Notes under the pieces: generated by a model
What the model was told of the DNA's origin: nothing
What the model saw: only the letters and a program-made list of their open reading frames with translations
The model's database searches: none
Assembly (NCBI RefSeq): GCF_008373755.1
Contig: NZ_VUJV01000010.1
Location: forward strand, 62,001 to 126,000
Length of the DNA: 64,000 nucleotides
Source of the DNA: Nocardioides humilatus
Lineage (GTDB): Bacteria > Actinomycetota > Actinomycetes > Propionibacteriales > Nocardioidaceae
Reading direction: 5' to 3'
Shown here: in pieces, positions 18,383 through 28,089 of the stretch
How positions within the stretch are numbered: the stretch's first letter is position 1
Layout: each line of letters starts with the position of its first letter
Translations under genes and position numbers: made by a program

Positions 18383-19747
18383 TCAGCCGCGCTGACCGCG
18401 GATGATCCGACGGACCCGCTCCCACCGCTGCTTGACGGCTGCTTCGGCCCCGAGGTCGGTGGGCAGGTAGTACTCGGCGTCCAGGACGACGTCCGGGGCG
18501 TACTGCTGCTCAGCCACTCCGAACGGCTCGTCGTGGGAGTAGACGTAGGTGGTGCCGTGCCCGAGCTTCTTCGCGCCGGCGTAGTGGGCGTCGCGCAGGT
18601 GCGGCGGGACCGTGCCGATCTTCCCGGCACGGACGTCGGCGATCGCGGCGCCGATCGCGGTGGTGACCGCGTTGGACTTGGGTGCCACGGCGAGCGCGAT
18701 GGTGGCGTGGGCGAGCGTCAGCTGCGCCTCCGGCATACCGATCAGCTGCACCGTCTGGGCCGCGGCGACCGCCGTCGGGAGGGCCATCGGGTCGGCCAAG
18801 CCGATGTCCTCGCTCGCCAGGATCATCAGCCGACGGGCGATGAACCGGGGGTCCTCCCCCGCCTCGAGCATCCGGGCGAGGTAGTGCAGGGCCGCGTCGG
18901 CGTCAGACCCGCGGACCGACTTGATGAACGCGCTGACGACGTCGTAGTGCTGGTCGCCGTCGCGGTCGTAGCGCACCGCGGCCTGGTCGGCCGCCGTCTC
19001 CGCGAGCTCGAGGGTGATCACGTCGCTGCCGTGCAGACCGGCCGCGCCCGCCGCCGCCTCCAGGTAGGTCAACGACCGCCGGGCGTCGCCGCCGGCGAGC
19101 CGGACGATGTGGTCGCGCGCCTCGTCGTCGAGCTGGTAGCGACCGTCGAGGCCGCGCTCGTCGGTGACCGCGCGCAGGACGACCTCCCGGATGTCGTCGT
19201 CGGTGAGCGACTCCAGCCGGAGGAGAAGGCTCCGCGACAGCAGCGGAGAGATCACGCTGAACGACGGGTTCTCGGTCGTCGCCGCCACGAGCGTCACCCA
19301 GCGGTTCTCGACGCCGGGCAGCAGCGCGTCCTGCTGGGCCTTGCTGAACCGGTGCACCTCGTCGACGAAGAGCACCGTCTCCTTGCCCGACCCGACCAGG
19401 GTCGACCGCGCCGCGTCGATCGCCGCACGCACCTCCTTGACGCCCGCCGACACCGCCGAGATCTCGACGAACCGTCGGCCCGTCTGGCGGCTCAGGATCG
19501 AGGCGATCGTGGTCTTCCCCGTCCCCGGCGGCCCCCACAGCAGCAGCGACATCGACTGGTCGCCCTCGACCAGCTGGTGCAGCGGCGAACCCGATGCGCG
19601 CAGCTGCGGCTGGCCGACGAGCTCGTCCAGACCGCGTGGCCGCATCCGTACGGCGAGCGGCGCGGCCCCGTGGACAGCGTCGCTCAGTGAGCCGCCGGCC
19701 GCGGAGCGGCCGGCGTCGGGGGCATCGAAGAGCGCGTCATCGGACAC
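18383..19747 (-). CDS. rarA: Replication-associated recombination protein RarA (MgsA) AAA ATPase
   Basis: A clamp-loader-like AAA+ ATPase acting at stalled replication forks. The 454-residue protein has an N-terminal [16 protein letters not shown], Walker [16 protein letters not shown] near residue 72, Walker [23 protein letters not shown] (sensor region follows in TTENPSF), and the C-terminal tetramerisation region [17 protein letters not shown]. The start is GTG at 19747, with CACAAT six nt upstream, consistent with leaderless expression. It is the first gene of its own unit leading into alaS. Confidence 0.95.
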   Translation of the reverse strand: MSDDALFDAPDAGRSAAGGSLSDAVHGAAPLAVRMRPRGLDELVGQPQLRASGSPLHQLVEGDQSMSLLLWGPPGTGKTTIASILSRQTGRRFVEISAVSAGVKEVRAAIDAARSTLVGSGKETVLFVDEVHRFSKAQQDALLPGVENRWVTLVAATTENPSFSVISPLLSRSLLLRLESLTDDDIREVVLRAVTDERGLDGRYQLDDEARDHIVRLAGGDARRSLTYLEAAAGAAGLHGSDVITLELAETAADQAAVRYDRDGDQHYDVVSAFIKSVRGSDADAALHYLARMLEAGEDPRFIARRLMILASEDIGLADPMALPTAVAAAQTVQLIGMPEAQLTLAHATIALAVAPKSNAVTTAIGAAIADVRAGKIGTVPPHLRDAHYAGAKKLGHGTTYVYSHDEPFGVAEQQYAPDVVLDAEYYLPTDLGAEAAVKQRWERVRRIIRGQRG

Positions 19748-19791
19748 GCCGCCATTGTGTCCCGTCTCCGGATGGACCGGTCAGGGGGCCG

Positions 19792-21018
19792 TCAGGCACG
19801 TCCGATCGTCTTGCCGTCGAGGTCGAACCACGTGTCGGAGTAGCCGGGGTGCTCGACCAGATCAGTCACCGGGCTCGCACCCGGGTCGGGCTGGCCGACG
19901 GAATCGACACCGAGCAGGCGCGCCGTGAGAGGCTCGCGCGGGTGCTCGCCGAGACGACCCGGGAAGTGGCAGGCGACCTTGTGGCGCTTGCCGATCTGCA
20001 GCAGGGGCGGCTCGTGCTTGGCGCAGATCTCCTGGGCGATCGGGCAGCGCGTACGGAACCGGCAACCCGAGGGCGGGTCGATCGGGCTCGGCACCTCGCC
20101 GGTGAGGCGGATCCGGTCGCGTCGCTCCCCGGTCACCGCCTGCTTCACGTCGGGCACGGCCGAGAGCAGCGCCTGCGTGTAGGGGTGGTGGGCGTTGCCG
20201 TAGATGCTCTCGCGGTCACCGACCTCGACGATCTTGCCGAGGTACATCACGGCGATCTCGGGGCAGAAGTGCCGCACCACCGCGAGGTCGTGCGCGATGA
20301 AGAGGAAGGCGACGTCGAACTCGTTCTGGATGTCCTGGAGCAGGTTGATGACCTGCGCCTGGATTGACACGTCGAGCGCGGAGACCGGCTCGTCGGCCAC
20401 CATCAGCTTCGGCTGCAGGGCGAGAGCGCGGGCGATGCCGATGCGCTGACGCTGACCGCCGGAGAACTCGTTGGGGTAGCGGTTGTAGTGCTCCGGGTTG
20501 AGGCCCACGACCTCGAGCAGCTCCTGGACGCGCGACAGCACCTTGTTCTTCGGCACGACGTTGTGCACGCGCAGCGGGCTACCGACGATCGAACCGACGG
20601 TGTGGCGCGGGTTCAGCGAGCTGTAGGGGTCCTGGAAGATCATCTGCACCTCGCGGCGCAGCGGCTTCATCGCCTTGTTGCTCATCGAGCCGAGGTCCTG
20701 GCCCTCGAACATCATCGTGCCGCCGGTCGGCTTGTAGAGCCGCGTGATGAGCTGGCCGGTGGTGGACTTGCCACAACCGGACTCCCCCACAAGACCGAGT
20801 GAACCGCCCTTGGGCACCACGAACGAGACGCCGTCGACCGCCTGGACGTGCCCGACCGTACGACGCATCAGCGGCGTCTTGATCGGGAAGTACATCCGCA
20901 GGTTCTCGACCGTCAGGATCGGCGGAGCGTCGGCCTTCAGCTCGCTCGCCGCGTGGCCGACGACCTCCGGGATGGCCGGAGCGTCGAGCGTGGTGTCGCT
21001 GACGGGTTCGGTCGTCAT
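19792..21018 (-). CDS. ABC transporter ATP-binding protein, OppF/DppF type
   Basis: A 408-residue nucleotide-binding subunit of a peptide-type importer. It has Walker A GESGCGKSTTGQL, ABC signature FSGGQRQRIGIARALAL, Walker B LMVADEPVSALD and a C-terminal oligopeptide-transporter extension with the Cys-containing PSGCRFRTRCPIAQEIC. About 50 extra C-terminal residues (ending DTWFDLDGKTIGRA) go beyond the usual family end. The ATG overlaps the OppD-type stop by 4 nt. It is the last gene of the five-gene importer operon. Confidence 0.93.
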   Translation of the reverse strand: MTTEPVSDTTLDAPAIPEVVGHAASELKADAPPILTVENLRMYFPIKTPLMRRTVGHVQAVDGVSFVVPKGGSLGLVGESGCGKSTTGQLITRLYKPTGGTMMFEGQDLGSMSNKAMKPLRREVQMIFQDPYSSLNPRHTVGSIVGSPLRVHNVVPKNKVLSRVQELLEVVGLNPEHYNRYPNEFSGGQRQRIGIARALALQPKLMVADEPVSALDVSIQAQVINLLQDIQNEFDVAFLFIAHDLAVVRHFCPEIAVMYLGKIVEVGDRESIYGNAHHPYTQALLSAVPDVKQAVTGERRDRIRLTGEVPSPIDPPSGCRFRTRCPIAQEICAKHEPPLLQIGKRHKVACHFPGRLGEHPREPLTARLLGVDSVGQPDPGASPVTDLVEHPGYSDTWFDLDGKTIGRA

Positions 21019-22103
21019 CGGAGCTCCTCCGCGAGGTCAGGCGCGATCTCGGGCAGCACCTCGGTCGCATAGATCGTGTCGGGGTCGGCCAGGTGGCAGC
21101 GCTTCACGTGGTTCGCGCCGCGCACACCCGGCAGGAGCTCGGGCAGCGTCGTGGTGCACAGGTCACCGGGCACCTTGTCGCGATGGACGCAGCGCGGGTG
21201 GAACGCGCAGCCGGTCGGCGGCTCGAGCAGGCTCGGCGGGTTGCCGGGGATCGGGATCATCCGCGCACTGGTGTCAGCGGTGACGTCGGGGACGCTGGAG
21301 AGCAGACCCCAGGTGTAGGGCATCTCCGGGTGCACCAGGATGTCGCGGCACGGGCCGTACTCGACGGCGCGGCCGCCGTACATCACCAGCACGTCGTCGG
21401 CCATCTCGGCCACGACGCCGAGGTCGTGGGTGATGATGACGATCGCGGAGTTGAACTCGCTCTGCAGGTCCTGGAGCAGGTCGAGGATCTGCGCCTGGAC
21501 CGTGACGTCGAGCGCGGTCGTCGGCTCGTCGGCGATGAGGAGCGACGGGTCGTTGATCAGACCCATCGCGATCATCGCGCGCTGCCGCATGCCGCCGGAG
21601 TACTGGTGCGGGAACTGGTCTACGCGACGATCAGGCTGCGGGATGCCGACGCGGTCGAGCATCTCGATCGCTCGTTGGCGGGCCTCGCGCTTGGTGGCTT
21701 GGGGGTGGTGGACCAGGTAGGCCTCACCGAGCTGCTTGCCGACCTTGTAGAACGGGTGCAGCGCCGCCAGGGCGTCCTGGAAGATCATCGCGACCTGGTT
21801 GCCCCGGAGCGAGCGCATCTTCGACTCGGAGAGGCCGACCACCTCGGTGCCGCCGACCCGGATCGAGCCCTGGATCTGGGCGGAGCGGGCGTCGTGGAGG
21901 CCGAGCACGGCCATGCTCGACACCGACTTGCCCGACCCGGACTCACCCACGATGCCGAGCGTCTTGCCGAGCTCGACCTGATAGCTGAGCCCCGTGACGG
22001 CCTGGACCAGGCCGTCGGCCGTCGGGAACTTGACCGTCAGGTCGTCGACCACGAGGAACGGCGCGCCGCTCTCCACGTTGCCGGTGTTCTCGGGGGCGCT
22101 CAC
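21015..22103 (-). CDS. ABC transporter ATP-binding protein, OppD/DppD type
   Basis: The second ATPase of the importer, 362 residues. Motifs are Walker A GESGSGKSVSSMAV, signature YSGGMRQRAMIAMGL, Walker B LLIADEPTTALD and the C-terminal PPTGCAFHPRCVHRDKVPGDLC segment. The GTG at 22103 is chosen because it overlaps the permease stop by 4 nt (GTGA) and starts a normal N-terminus; the frame stays open to 22517 only by running inside the permease gene. It is coupled to the OppF-type gene by ATGA. Confidence 0.93.
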   Translation of the reverse strand: MSAPENTGNVESGAPFLVVDDLTVKFPTADGLVQAVTGLSYQVELGKTLGIVGESGSGKSVSSMAVLGLHDARSAQIQGSIRVGGTEVVGLSESKMRSLRGNQVAMIFQDALAALHPFYKVGKQLGEAYLVHHPQATKREARQRAIEMLDRVGIPQPDRRVDQFPHQYSGGMRQRAMIAMGLINDPSLLIADEPTTALDVTVQAQILDLLQDLQSEFNSAIVIITHDLGVVAEMADDVLVMYGGRAVEYGPCRDILVHPEMPYTWGLLSSVPDVTADTSARMIPIPGNPPSLLEPPTGCAFHPRCVHRDKVPGDLCTTTLPELLPGVRGANHVKRCHLADPDTIYATEVLPEIAPDLAEELR

Positions 22104-23107
22104 GCAAGCCTCACTCTCGGGTCCAGGAAGCTGTAGACGATGTCGACCAGGATGTTGCCCACGACGACGCACACGGCGAGCATCAGGGAAGTCGCCTGGA
22201 CGACGGGCAGGTCCTTGATCACGGTGGCTTCGACGCCCCACTTGCCGATGCCCTCGAGCTGGAAGATCTTCTCGGTGAAGACCGTCCCGGAGAGCAGGAA
22301 GGCGACGTCGATGCCGAAGATCGTGACGACCGGCACCAGGGCGGAGCGCAGCGCGTGCTTGATCACCACGGTCCGCGCCGGCAGGCCCTTGGCCTTGGCC
22401 GTGCGCACGTAGTCCTCGCTCAGCGCTTCGACCATCGACCCGCGTGAATATCGGGTGTAGGACGTCGAACCGAAGAGTCCGAGCACGAGCCACACGAGCA
22501 GGAGTCCGCTGACCCACTGGAGCGGATTGTCGAAGGGAGAGATGTATTCGACCTTCGGGAAGACACTCGTGCTGATGGTCAGCACGAGCATGCTGATCAG
22601 GGCGACGAGGTAGTAAGGGATCGAGCTGAACACCAGGGTCGACGAGACCAGCATCTTGTCGGCGACCGTGCCTCGTCTTCGGGCAGCGAGGACGCCGACG
22701 GAGACCCCGATGGCGAGGTAGAGGAACGATGCCCCGACAGCGAGGCTGAGGGTCACCGGGAACTTGTCCTTGAACTGTTCGGTCACCAGGGTGCGGTCAC
22801 GGTAGGACAGCCCGAGGCACGGCGCGGGGCATTTGTACTCGGTCGCGCCGATCGTGATCGTGCGTTCGGCGACCAGGCCCTTGGCCCACTTGCCGTACTC
22901 GGTGTAGATCGCGTTGTGGTAGCCGAGCTTCTCTTCGTAGTCGTAGAGCTTCGGCGAGGTCGGGCCGCACCGGCCGTGGTTGTCGCGGCGGCAGAGCTCG
23001 AGCCCCGGGTGCTGCGGGCCGTAGAAGAAGAGCGTGTAGACCATCATCGACACCAAGATGATGATCATGCTCCCCGCGAGGATCCTCTTGACGAGGAAGG
23101 CGAACAT
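22100..23107 (-). CDS. ABC transporter permease, OppB/DppB type
   Basis: An inner-membrane permease of 335 residues beginning MFAFLVKRILAGSMIIILVSMMVYTLFF. The C-terminal half has the permease motif region YTRYSRGSMVEALSEDYVRTAKAKGL, contacting the ATPase. The extracytoplasmic loop between TM1 and TM2 is long and contains four cysteines (ELCRRDNHGRCG and YKCPAPCLG), which could form disulfides. Such loops are seen in actinobacterial peptide permeases. It is separated from the binding-protein gene by hairpins and coupled to the ATPase gene. Confidence 0.92.
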   Translation of the reverse strand: MFAFLVKRILAGSMIIILVSMMVYTLFFYGPQHPGLELCRRDNHGRCGPTSPKLYDYEEKLGYHNAIYTEYGKWAKGLVAERTITIGATEYKCPAPCLGLSYRDRTLVTEQFKDKFPVTLSLAVGASFLYLAIGVSVGVLAARRRGTVADKMLVSSTLVFSSIPYYLVALISMLVLTISTSVFPKVEYISPFDNPLQWVSGLLLVWLVLGLFGSTSYTRYSRGSMVEALSEDYVRTAKAKGLPARTVVIKHALRSALVPVVTIFGIDVAFLLSGTVFTEKIFQLEGIGKWGVEATVIKDLPVVQATSLMLAVCVVVGNILVDIVYSFLDPRVRLA

Positions 23108-23158
23108 GTCTGACCTCTCAGAAAACTCTGCCGACGCGAACTGTGCCGACTGACCAGA

Positions 23159-23185
23159 CCGGGCGGGGTCGAGGACCCCGCCCGG
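23159..23185 (-). terminator. Strong hairpin between the substrate-binding protein and permease genes
   Basis: A perfect 12-bp stem, CCGGGCGGGGTC against GACCCCGCCCGG, with a GAG loop, lies after the substrate-binding protein gene on the minus strand and about 50 nt before the downstream permease. Such a hairpin probably limits read-through and protects the upstream mRNA 3' end, giving more binding protein than permease. There is no U tract, so termination is probably partial. Confidence 0.6.
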
Positions 23186-23225
23186 CCGGGTGCTTCAGTT
23201 GTGCGCTACCGCACCTTCTTCAGTT

Positions 23226-23242
23226 ACCTGTCAGTGACAGGT
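23226..23242. repeat. Short palindrome touching the binding-protein stop codon
   Basis: ACCTGTC-AGT-GACAGGT is a perfect 7-bp inverted repeat with a 3-nt spacer immediately after the substrate-binding protein gene, including the last base of its stop codon. It precedes the larger hairpin at 23159-23185. It may be part of the same mRNA 3'-end structure. Confidence 0.5.
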
Positions 23243-25026
23243 CACTTGACGAAGATGGTCCGGTAGTCAGGGGCACCGCCGACGGTGGTGTCGTTGGCGA
23301 ACCCACCGATGTCGGAACCGATGGCGTAGGTGCCCTGGTAGAAGCCCGCGTTGATCACGGGCTGGAACTCGGTCATCACCTTGTTCTCGAGCGCGCCCCA
23401 GGCGTCAGCCTGCTCGTCGACCGGGAGGGTCCGGATGCGGTCCATCTCGGCGTCGATCGACTCCTCGGAGAAGTTGCCGGTGTTGTAGGGCTGGCCGGTC
23501 TCGAGGATCGGCGGCACGAAGGTCGCAGCCGAAGGCCAGTCCTGGCACCAGGCGGTACCGAGCAGGTTGATCTTCTTGTAGAGGGCGTTGTCCGGGTCGG
23601 TCCAGACGTCGTAGAGGCTGCCGGCGGTGTAGGGGTAAGCCTTCACCGAGAAGCCGGACTCCTCGTAGCCGAGCTCGCGCTGCTTGGCAGCGTCCTTGCC
23701 CTCCTGCGAGGTGGCGTCGTAGACGAAGGAGACCTCGTACTCGCCGGGCTCGTAACCCGCCTTGGCCAGGAGCTCCTTGGCGTGCTCCGGGTCGTACTGG
23801 ATGGTCTCGCCGTCAATCTCCGGGTTCCACGGAATGCGACCGGCCATGCCCGGGGGCAGCAGACCGAAGCCGAGCTCGGGGTCGGTCACGCCGTTGGCGC
23901 GGGTGACACCGGGCAGGTAGCCGCCGGCGGACCAGATGTCCTCGTAGGCGTAGGCGAAGGCGAGGGCCTGACGGACCTCGAGCTCCTTGACCTTGTCGTA
24001 GTTCGGCATCACGAACGACGTGCACGGCTGCGGGCCGACGAGGACCTGGTCCTGCAGACCGTCCTCGATCGCCTTGGTGTAGTCGTTGGACAGCATCGCG
24101 GTCGAGATCGTGGTCGAACCCGAGTCGCTCAGCGCCGTCTTGTCGGCAACGGCGTTGTCGCCACCGAACTCGAAGGTGTACTTGTCCGGGAACTGGTTGC
24201 GAGCCGGGTCAGTCGCCGGGTCCCACTGGTCGTTCGGGACCAGCACGAGCTCCTGGTTGGGGACGTACTTCTCGATCTTGTAAGGACCGGTCGACAGCGG
24301 CTTGAGGCCGTAGTCGGCGGCCGGCGCGTCGAGCGGCACCGGGCCCATGGCCGGGAAGATGCCGTAGTAGTCCATCTCAGCGAACGGCGTGCTCATCTTG
24401 AGGGTGAGCGTGTTGCCGTCGACGGAGATCGCCGGGAAGTCCTCGGCGCCCTTGGCGTAGGGACCGTTGTAGGTGTCGCCACCCTCGAAGTAGGGCTTCG
24501 AGTAAGCGGCACCCGGGCCGGTCGCGAACGTCTCGGCGTCGAACGAGCGCTCCATGCCGAACTTGACCTCTTCAGCGGTGACCGGGTCGCCGGTCTCCCA
24601 CTTGATGCCGTCCTTCAGCGTGAAGGTCCACTCGGTGAAGTCCTCGTTGGGCGTGCCGAGGTCGGTCGCGAGGTCGGGAACCAGCGTGTACTCGCCGGTC
24701 TCCGGGTTCTGCTGCCAGGTCGTGAGCGACCGGAACAGGAGGTCCTGAGCGATGGCGTTGTCGGTCACCGACCAGAGGCCGGCCGGGTCCAGGCTGGTCG
24801 GACCGTCGTCGGGGTCGGGAGCGAGGATCGTGATCTCGCCTCCAGTCTGGGCACCCTCAGGCTGCGGCGCGGGGCCGACAGCGTCAGGGTTCTTTCCGCC
24901 CGACTGCAGGGTCTCGTTGAACTTGTCCTTGCTCGACTTGTCGTCGTCGCCGCCACCACAGGCGGCGAGCGTGAGTGCCAGGGTTGCCGCACTTACACCG
25001 GCGACCAGGGCCTTCTTCCGATTCAT
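23242..25026 (-). CDS. ABC transporter substrate-binding lipoprotein (peptide type)
   Basis: A 594-residue SBP family 5 protein. It starts MNRKKALVAGVSAATLALTL and the lipobox LAAC places the lipidated Cys at residue 23, followed by GGGDDDKSS. Family features include LDPAGLWSVTDNAIAQDLLFRSL near residue 75 and TLKDGIKWETGDPVTAEEVKF. The ligand, most likely peptides, cannot be read from sequence. The ATG at 25026 gives the proper signal peptide; an upstream in-frame extension lacks one. It is the second gene of the importer operon and is followed by two hairpins. Confidence 0.93.
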   Translation of the reverse strand: MNRKKALVAGVSAATLALTLAACGGGDDDKSSKDKFNETLQSGGKNPDAVGPAPQPEGAQTGGEITILAPDPDDGPTSLDPAGLWSVTDNAIAQDLLFRSLTTWQQNPETGEYTLVPDLATDLGTPNEDFTEWTFTLKDGIKWETGDPVTAEEVKFGMERSFDAETFATGPGAAYSKPYFEGGDTYNGPYAKGAEDFPAISVDGNTLTLKMSTPFAEMDYYGIFPAMGPVPLDAPAADYGLKPLSTGPYKIEKYVPNQELVLVPNDQWDPATDPARNQFPDKYTFEFGGDNAVADKTALSDSGSTTISTAMLSNDYTKAIEDGLQDQVLVGPQPCTSFVMPNYDKVKELEVRQALAFAYAYEDIWSAGGYLPGVTRANGVTDPELGFGLLPPGMAGRIPWNPEIDGETIQYDPEHAKELLAKAGYEPGEYEVSFVYDATSQEGKDAAKQRELGYEESGFSVKAYPYTAGSLYDVWTDPDNALYKKINLLGTAWCQDWPSAATFVPPILETGQPYNTGNFSEESIDAEMDRIRTLPVDEQADAWGALENKVMTEFQPVINAGFYQGTYAIGSDIGGFANDTTVGGAPDYRTIFVK

Positions 25027-25088
25027 GTGTCCAGCCTTTCCTTTGTTGTGGCCGATGCGGCTCCCGCACGACCGACATTCATGGGTGC

Positions 25089-26099
25089 TCAGCGTCGAGT
25101 CTTGGGATCGAACGCGTCGCGGATGGCGTCGCCGAGCAGGTTGAGCGCGACGACGAGGACTGCGATGCCGATGACCGGCTCCAGCAGGAACAGGGGGTAG
25201 ATCTCCCAGTAGGAGGTGGCGCCGTTGACCGTCTGGCCCCACGACTCGCGACCGAAGACGCCGATGCCCAGGTAGGACAACCCAGCCTCTGCAGCGACGT
25301 AGCCCGGCAGGCTCAGCGAGACCGACACGACGATCGGGGCCAGCAGGTTGGGCAGGATCTCGCGGACCAGGATGCGGCTGGTGGGCACGCCGATCACCCG
25401 GGCGGCCTTGACGAACTCCCGCTCGCGCAGTGACAGGACCTCGCCGCGCACCAGTCGGGCGACACCCATCCAGCCGAAGATGACGAGGATGAACACCAGC
25501 GAGTAGAAACTGACGACCCGCAGCTTGTCGATGTCGGTGCCGTAGCGCTCACTGATGATCGGCGCCACTGCCAGTGCACCGAGGAGGAACGGGAACGACA
25601 GGAACAGGTCGGTGAAGAACGAGATCACCGCGTCGACAGCGCCACCGACGAAACCGGCCACCAGGCCGAGCGTCACGCCGATGAAGGTCGACAGGACCGT
25701 GGCGACCGTGGCCAGGAACAGCGACGTGCGACAACCCTCGATCCAGACCGCCAGGTTGTCGGTGCCCGAGCCGGGCGCGACACCGAACGGGTGGTCCATC
25801 GTGAACCCGTGGTTGGGCGGGCCGATCTTGGGCAGTCGGGTGACCAGGTCGATCCGCGTGCTGGCCAAGACGGTGTCGGTCGAGACGCCGAAGAGGCTCT
25901 GGACCCACGGCGCGAAGATCGCGATGGCAGCGAAGAACAAGACGATGACGAAACAGATGACCGCGATCGGGTCCTTGCGGAGCCGGTCGAACGCGATCCG
26001 GGTCGGAGACCGACCGGCGATCGACTTGCGCGCCGCCTCCGTGGGCGGTGCAGAAGAACTCTCGCCGTGGACCGCGAGGTCCGCCGCCGGCAACGTCAT
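25089..26099 (-). CDS. ABC transporter permease, OppC/DppC type
   Basis: The second permease of the importer, 336 residues, and first gene of the operon. It has a soluble N-terminus, the first TM around residues 45-65 (AVICFVIVLFFAAIAIFA), and the permease loop LVRGEVLSLREREFVKAARVIGVPTSRI, the EAA-type contact. The C-terminus LNLLGDAIRDAFDPKTRR is classic for OppC/DppC. A TAGAGT element at 26168-26163 (minus strand) in the 169-nt region upstream is a possible -10; no specific regulator site was recognised. Confidence 0.93.
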   Translation of the reverse strand: MTLPAADLAVHGESSSAPPTEAARKSIAGRSPTRIAFDRLRKDPIAVICFVIVLFFAAIAIFAPWVQSLFGVSTDTVLASTRIDLVTRLPKIGPPNHGFTMDHPFGVAPGSGTDNLAVWIEGCRTSLFLATVATVLSTFIGVTLGLVAGFVGGAVDAVISFFTDLFLSFPFLLGALAVAPIISERYGTDIDKLRVVSFYSLVFILVIFGWMGVARLVRGEVLSLREREFVKAARVIGVPTSRILVREILPNLLAPIVVSVSLSLPGYVAAEAGLSYLGIGVFGRESWGQTVNGATSYWEIYPLFLLEPVIGIAVLVVALNLLGDAIRDAFDPKTRR

Positions 26100-26228
26100 C
26101 CAGCCCTCCGCTCGCGCGTGCCGAGTCGCCCCGGCAGCCCCGCCCGATGCGGCGCCGTCCGAGACTCTAGGCGAGCAGGACAGTGTTCTCGGTCACCAAG
26201 CGGTAACGATCTGGTCTCGTTGACCGCG

Positions 26229-26244
26229 TCCGGCCGAGGCCGGA
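26229..26244 (-). terminator. Possible aspS terminator hairpin
   Basis: TCCGGCC-GA-GGCCGGA forms a compact inverted repeat 25 nt after the aspS stop on the minus strand. In practice it would fold as a 6-bp stem with a 4-nt loop. No U tract follows. It is the only evident structure in the 26100-26268 spacer, which also holds the importer promoter. Confidence 0.4.
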
Positions 26245-26268
26245 TCTGCCGACGTCTTTGCCGAGAGA

Positions 26269-28053
26269 TCAGGCCTCCGCCGGGACATCCTTCTCCGGAA
26301 CGGCGTCGACCCCGGCCTCCTTGCGCTGGGCAGGGGTGATCGGCGCAGGGGCGGCCGTCAGCGGGTCGAACCCGCCTCCCGACTTCGGGAAGGCGATGAC
26401 CTCACGGATGGAGTCGGTGCGGGCGAGCAGGGCGCAGATCCGGTCCCAACCGAAGGCGATGCCGCCGTGCGGGGGTGCGCCGTACTTGAACGCCTGGAGC
26501 AGGAAGCCGAACTTCTCCTCGGCCTCTTCCTCGCCGATGCCCATCAGCGAGAAGACCCGCTTCTGGATGTCCTCGCGGTGGATACGGATCGAGCCGCCGC
26601 CGATCTCGTTGCCGTTGCAGACGATGTCGTAGGCCCAGGCCAGGGCGTTGCCCGGGTCCTGGTCGAACGTCTCGGGCTCCTGGGGACTCGTGAAGGCGTG
26701 GTGGACCGCGGTCCACTCCCCCTGGCCCACGGCGACGTCACCGGCTGCGGTGGCGTCGGAGGCCGGCTCGAGGAGCGGGGCGTCGACGACCCACAGGAAG
26801 CTCCACGCGCTCTCGTCGATGAGGCCACCGCGGCGGCCGATCTCGAGGCGGGCGGCGCCGAGCAGCGCCCGGCTGGACTTGGTGGCACCGGCCGCGAAGA
26901 AGACGCAGTCGCCCGGCTGGGCACCGACGTGGGCGGCCAGACCGGCCTTCTCCTCGTCGGAGAGGTTCTTGGCGACCGGGCCGCCGAGCTCGCCGTCCTC
27001 CTGGACCAGCACGTAGGCGAGGCCGCGCGCACCGCGCTGCTTGGCCCACTCCTGCCAGGCGTCGAGCTGCTTGCGCGGCTGGCTGGCGCCGCCGGGCATG
27101 ACGACCGCGCCGACGTAGTCGGCCTGGAACACGCGGAACGGGGTGTCCTTGAAGTAGTCGGTGCACTCGACCAGCTCCAGGCCCATCCGCAGGTCGGGCT
27201 TGTCGGAGCCGTAGCGCGCCATCGCGTCGGCGAAGGTCATCCGCGGGATCGGGCGCGGGATCTCGTAGCCGATCAGCTGCCAGAGCGCCGCGAGGATCTC
27301 CTCGGCGACGGCGAGCACGTCGTCCTGCTCCACGAAGCTCATCTCGACGTCGAGCTGGGTGAACTCCGGCTGGCGGTCGGCGCGGAAGTCCTCGTCGCGG
27401 TAGCAGCGCGCGATCTGGTAGTAGCGCTCCATACCGGCGACCATGAGCAGCTGCTTGAAGAGCTGCGGGCTCTGCGGAAGGGCGTACCAGCTGCCGGGCT
27501 GGAGGCGCGCGGGCACCAGGAAGTCGCGAGCACCCTCGGGCGTGCTGCGCGTCAGGGTCGGCGTCTCGATCTCGACGAAGTCGTGGGCGTCGAGCACGGC
27601 ACGGGCCGTTTTGTTGACCTGGCTGCGGAGCCGGAGCGCGGCGCCGGGCGCCGTACGCCGCAGGTCGAGGTAGCGGTGCTTGAGGCGCACCTCCTCGCCC
27701 ACCTCGACGTGGTCGCTGATCGGGAACGGCAGCGGGGCAGCCGCCGAGAGCACCTCGACGCCCTCCTCCCCTGCCGCAGCGACGATCTCGATGGCACCGG
27801 TGGGCAGGTTGGGGTTGTCGTTGCCCTCCTTGCGGGCGGTGACCTCGCCGACGATCTTGAGGCAGTACTCGGCGCGCAGGGCGTGGGCGACCGCCTCGTC
27901 ACGGATCACGACCTGGACGACGCCGCTGGCGTCACGGAGGTCGATGAACGCCACCCCACCGTGATCGCGCCGGTTGGCGACCCAACCGGCGAGGGTCACG
28001 GTCTGGCCGACGTGCTCGACGCGCAGGGCGCCGGCGTCGTGGGTGCGGATCAC
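26269..28053 (-). CDS. aspS: Aspartyl-tRNA synthetase
   Basis: A class IIb synthetase of 594 residues. The N-terminal OB-fold anticodon domain starts [31 protein letters not shown], shown here by its ends RTHDAGAL and [10 protein letters not shown]. The catalytic domain has [18 protein letters not shown] (motif 2) and [14 protein letters not shown] (motif 3), with the bacterial GAD insertion between. The sequence alone does not settle whether it is discriminating. GTG start at 28053 with GGAGAAG upstream. It follows hisS after 36 nt, the usual actinobacterial pair. Confidence 0.97.
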   Translation of the reverse strand: MIRTHDAGALRVEHVGQTVTLAGWVANRRDHGGVAFIDLRDASGVVQVVIRDEAVAHALRAEYCLKIVGEVTARKEGNDNPNLPTGAIEIVAAAGEEGVEVLSAAAPLPFPISDHVEVGEEVRLKHRYLDLRRTAPGAALRLRSQVNKTARAVLDAHDFVEIETPTLTRSTPEGARDFLVPARLQPGSWYALPQSPQLFKQLLMVAGMERYYQIARCYRDEDFRADRQPEFTQLDVEMSFVEQDDVLAVAEEILAALWQLIGYEIPRPIPRMTFADAMARYGSDKPDLRMGLELVECTDYFKDTPFRVFQADYVGAVVMPGGASQPRKQLDAWQEWAKQRGARGLAYVLVQEDGELGGPVAKNLSDEEKAGLAAHVGAQPGDCVFFAAGATKSSRALLGAARLEIGRRGGLIDESAWSFLWVVDAPLLEPASDATAAGDVAVGQGEWTAVHHAFTSPQEPETFDQDPGNALAWAYDIVCNGNEIGGGSIRIHREDIQKRVFSLMGIGEEEAEEKFGFLLQAFKYGAPPHGGIAFGWDRICALLARTDSIREVIAFPKSGGGFDPLTAAPAPITPAQRKEAGVDAVPEKDVPAEA

Positions 28054-28089
28054 TTTGTTCTTCTCCTGGTGGTTGAGGTGCGAGGCCGG

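Noticed and set aside
22100-22517. Extended N-terminus for the OppD-type ATPase
   Set aside because: The extension runs inside the permease gene; the GTG at 22103 has the usual 4-nt overlap.
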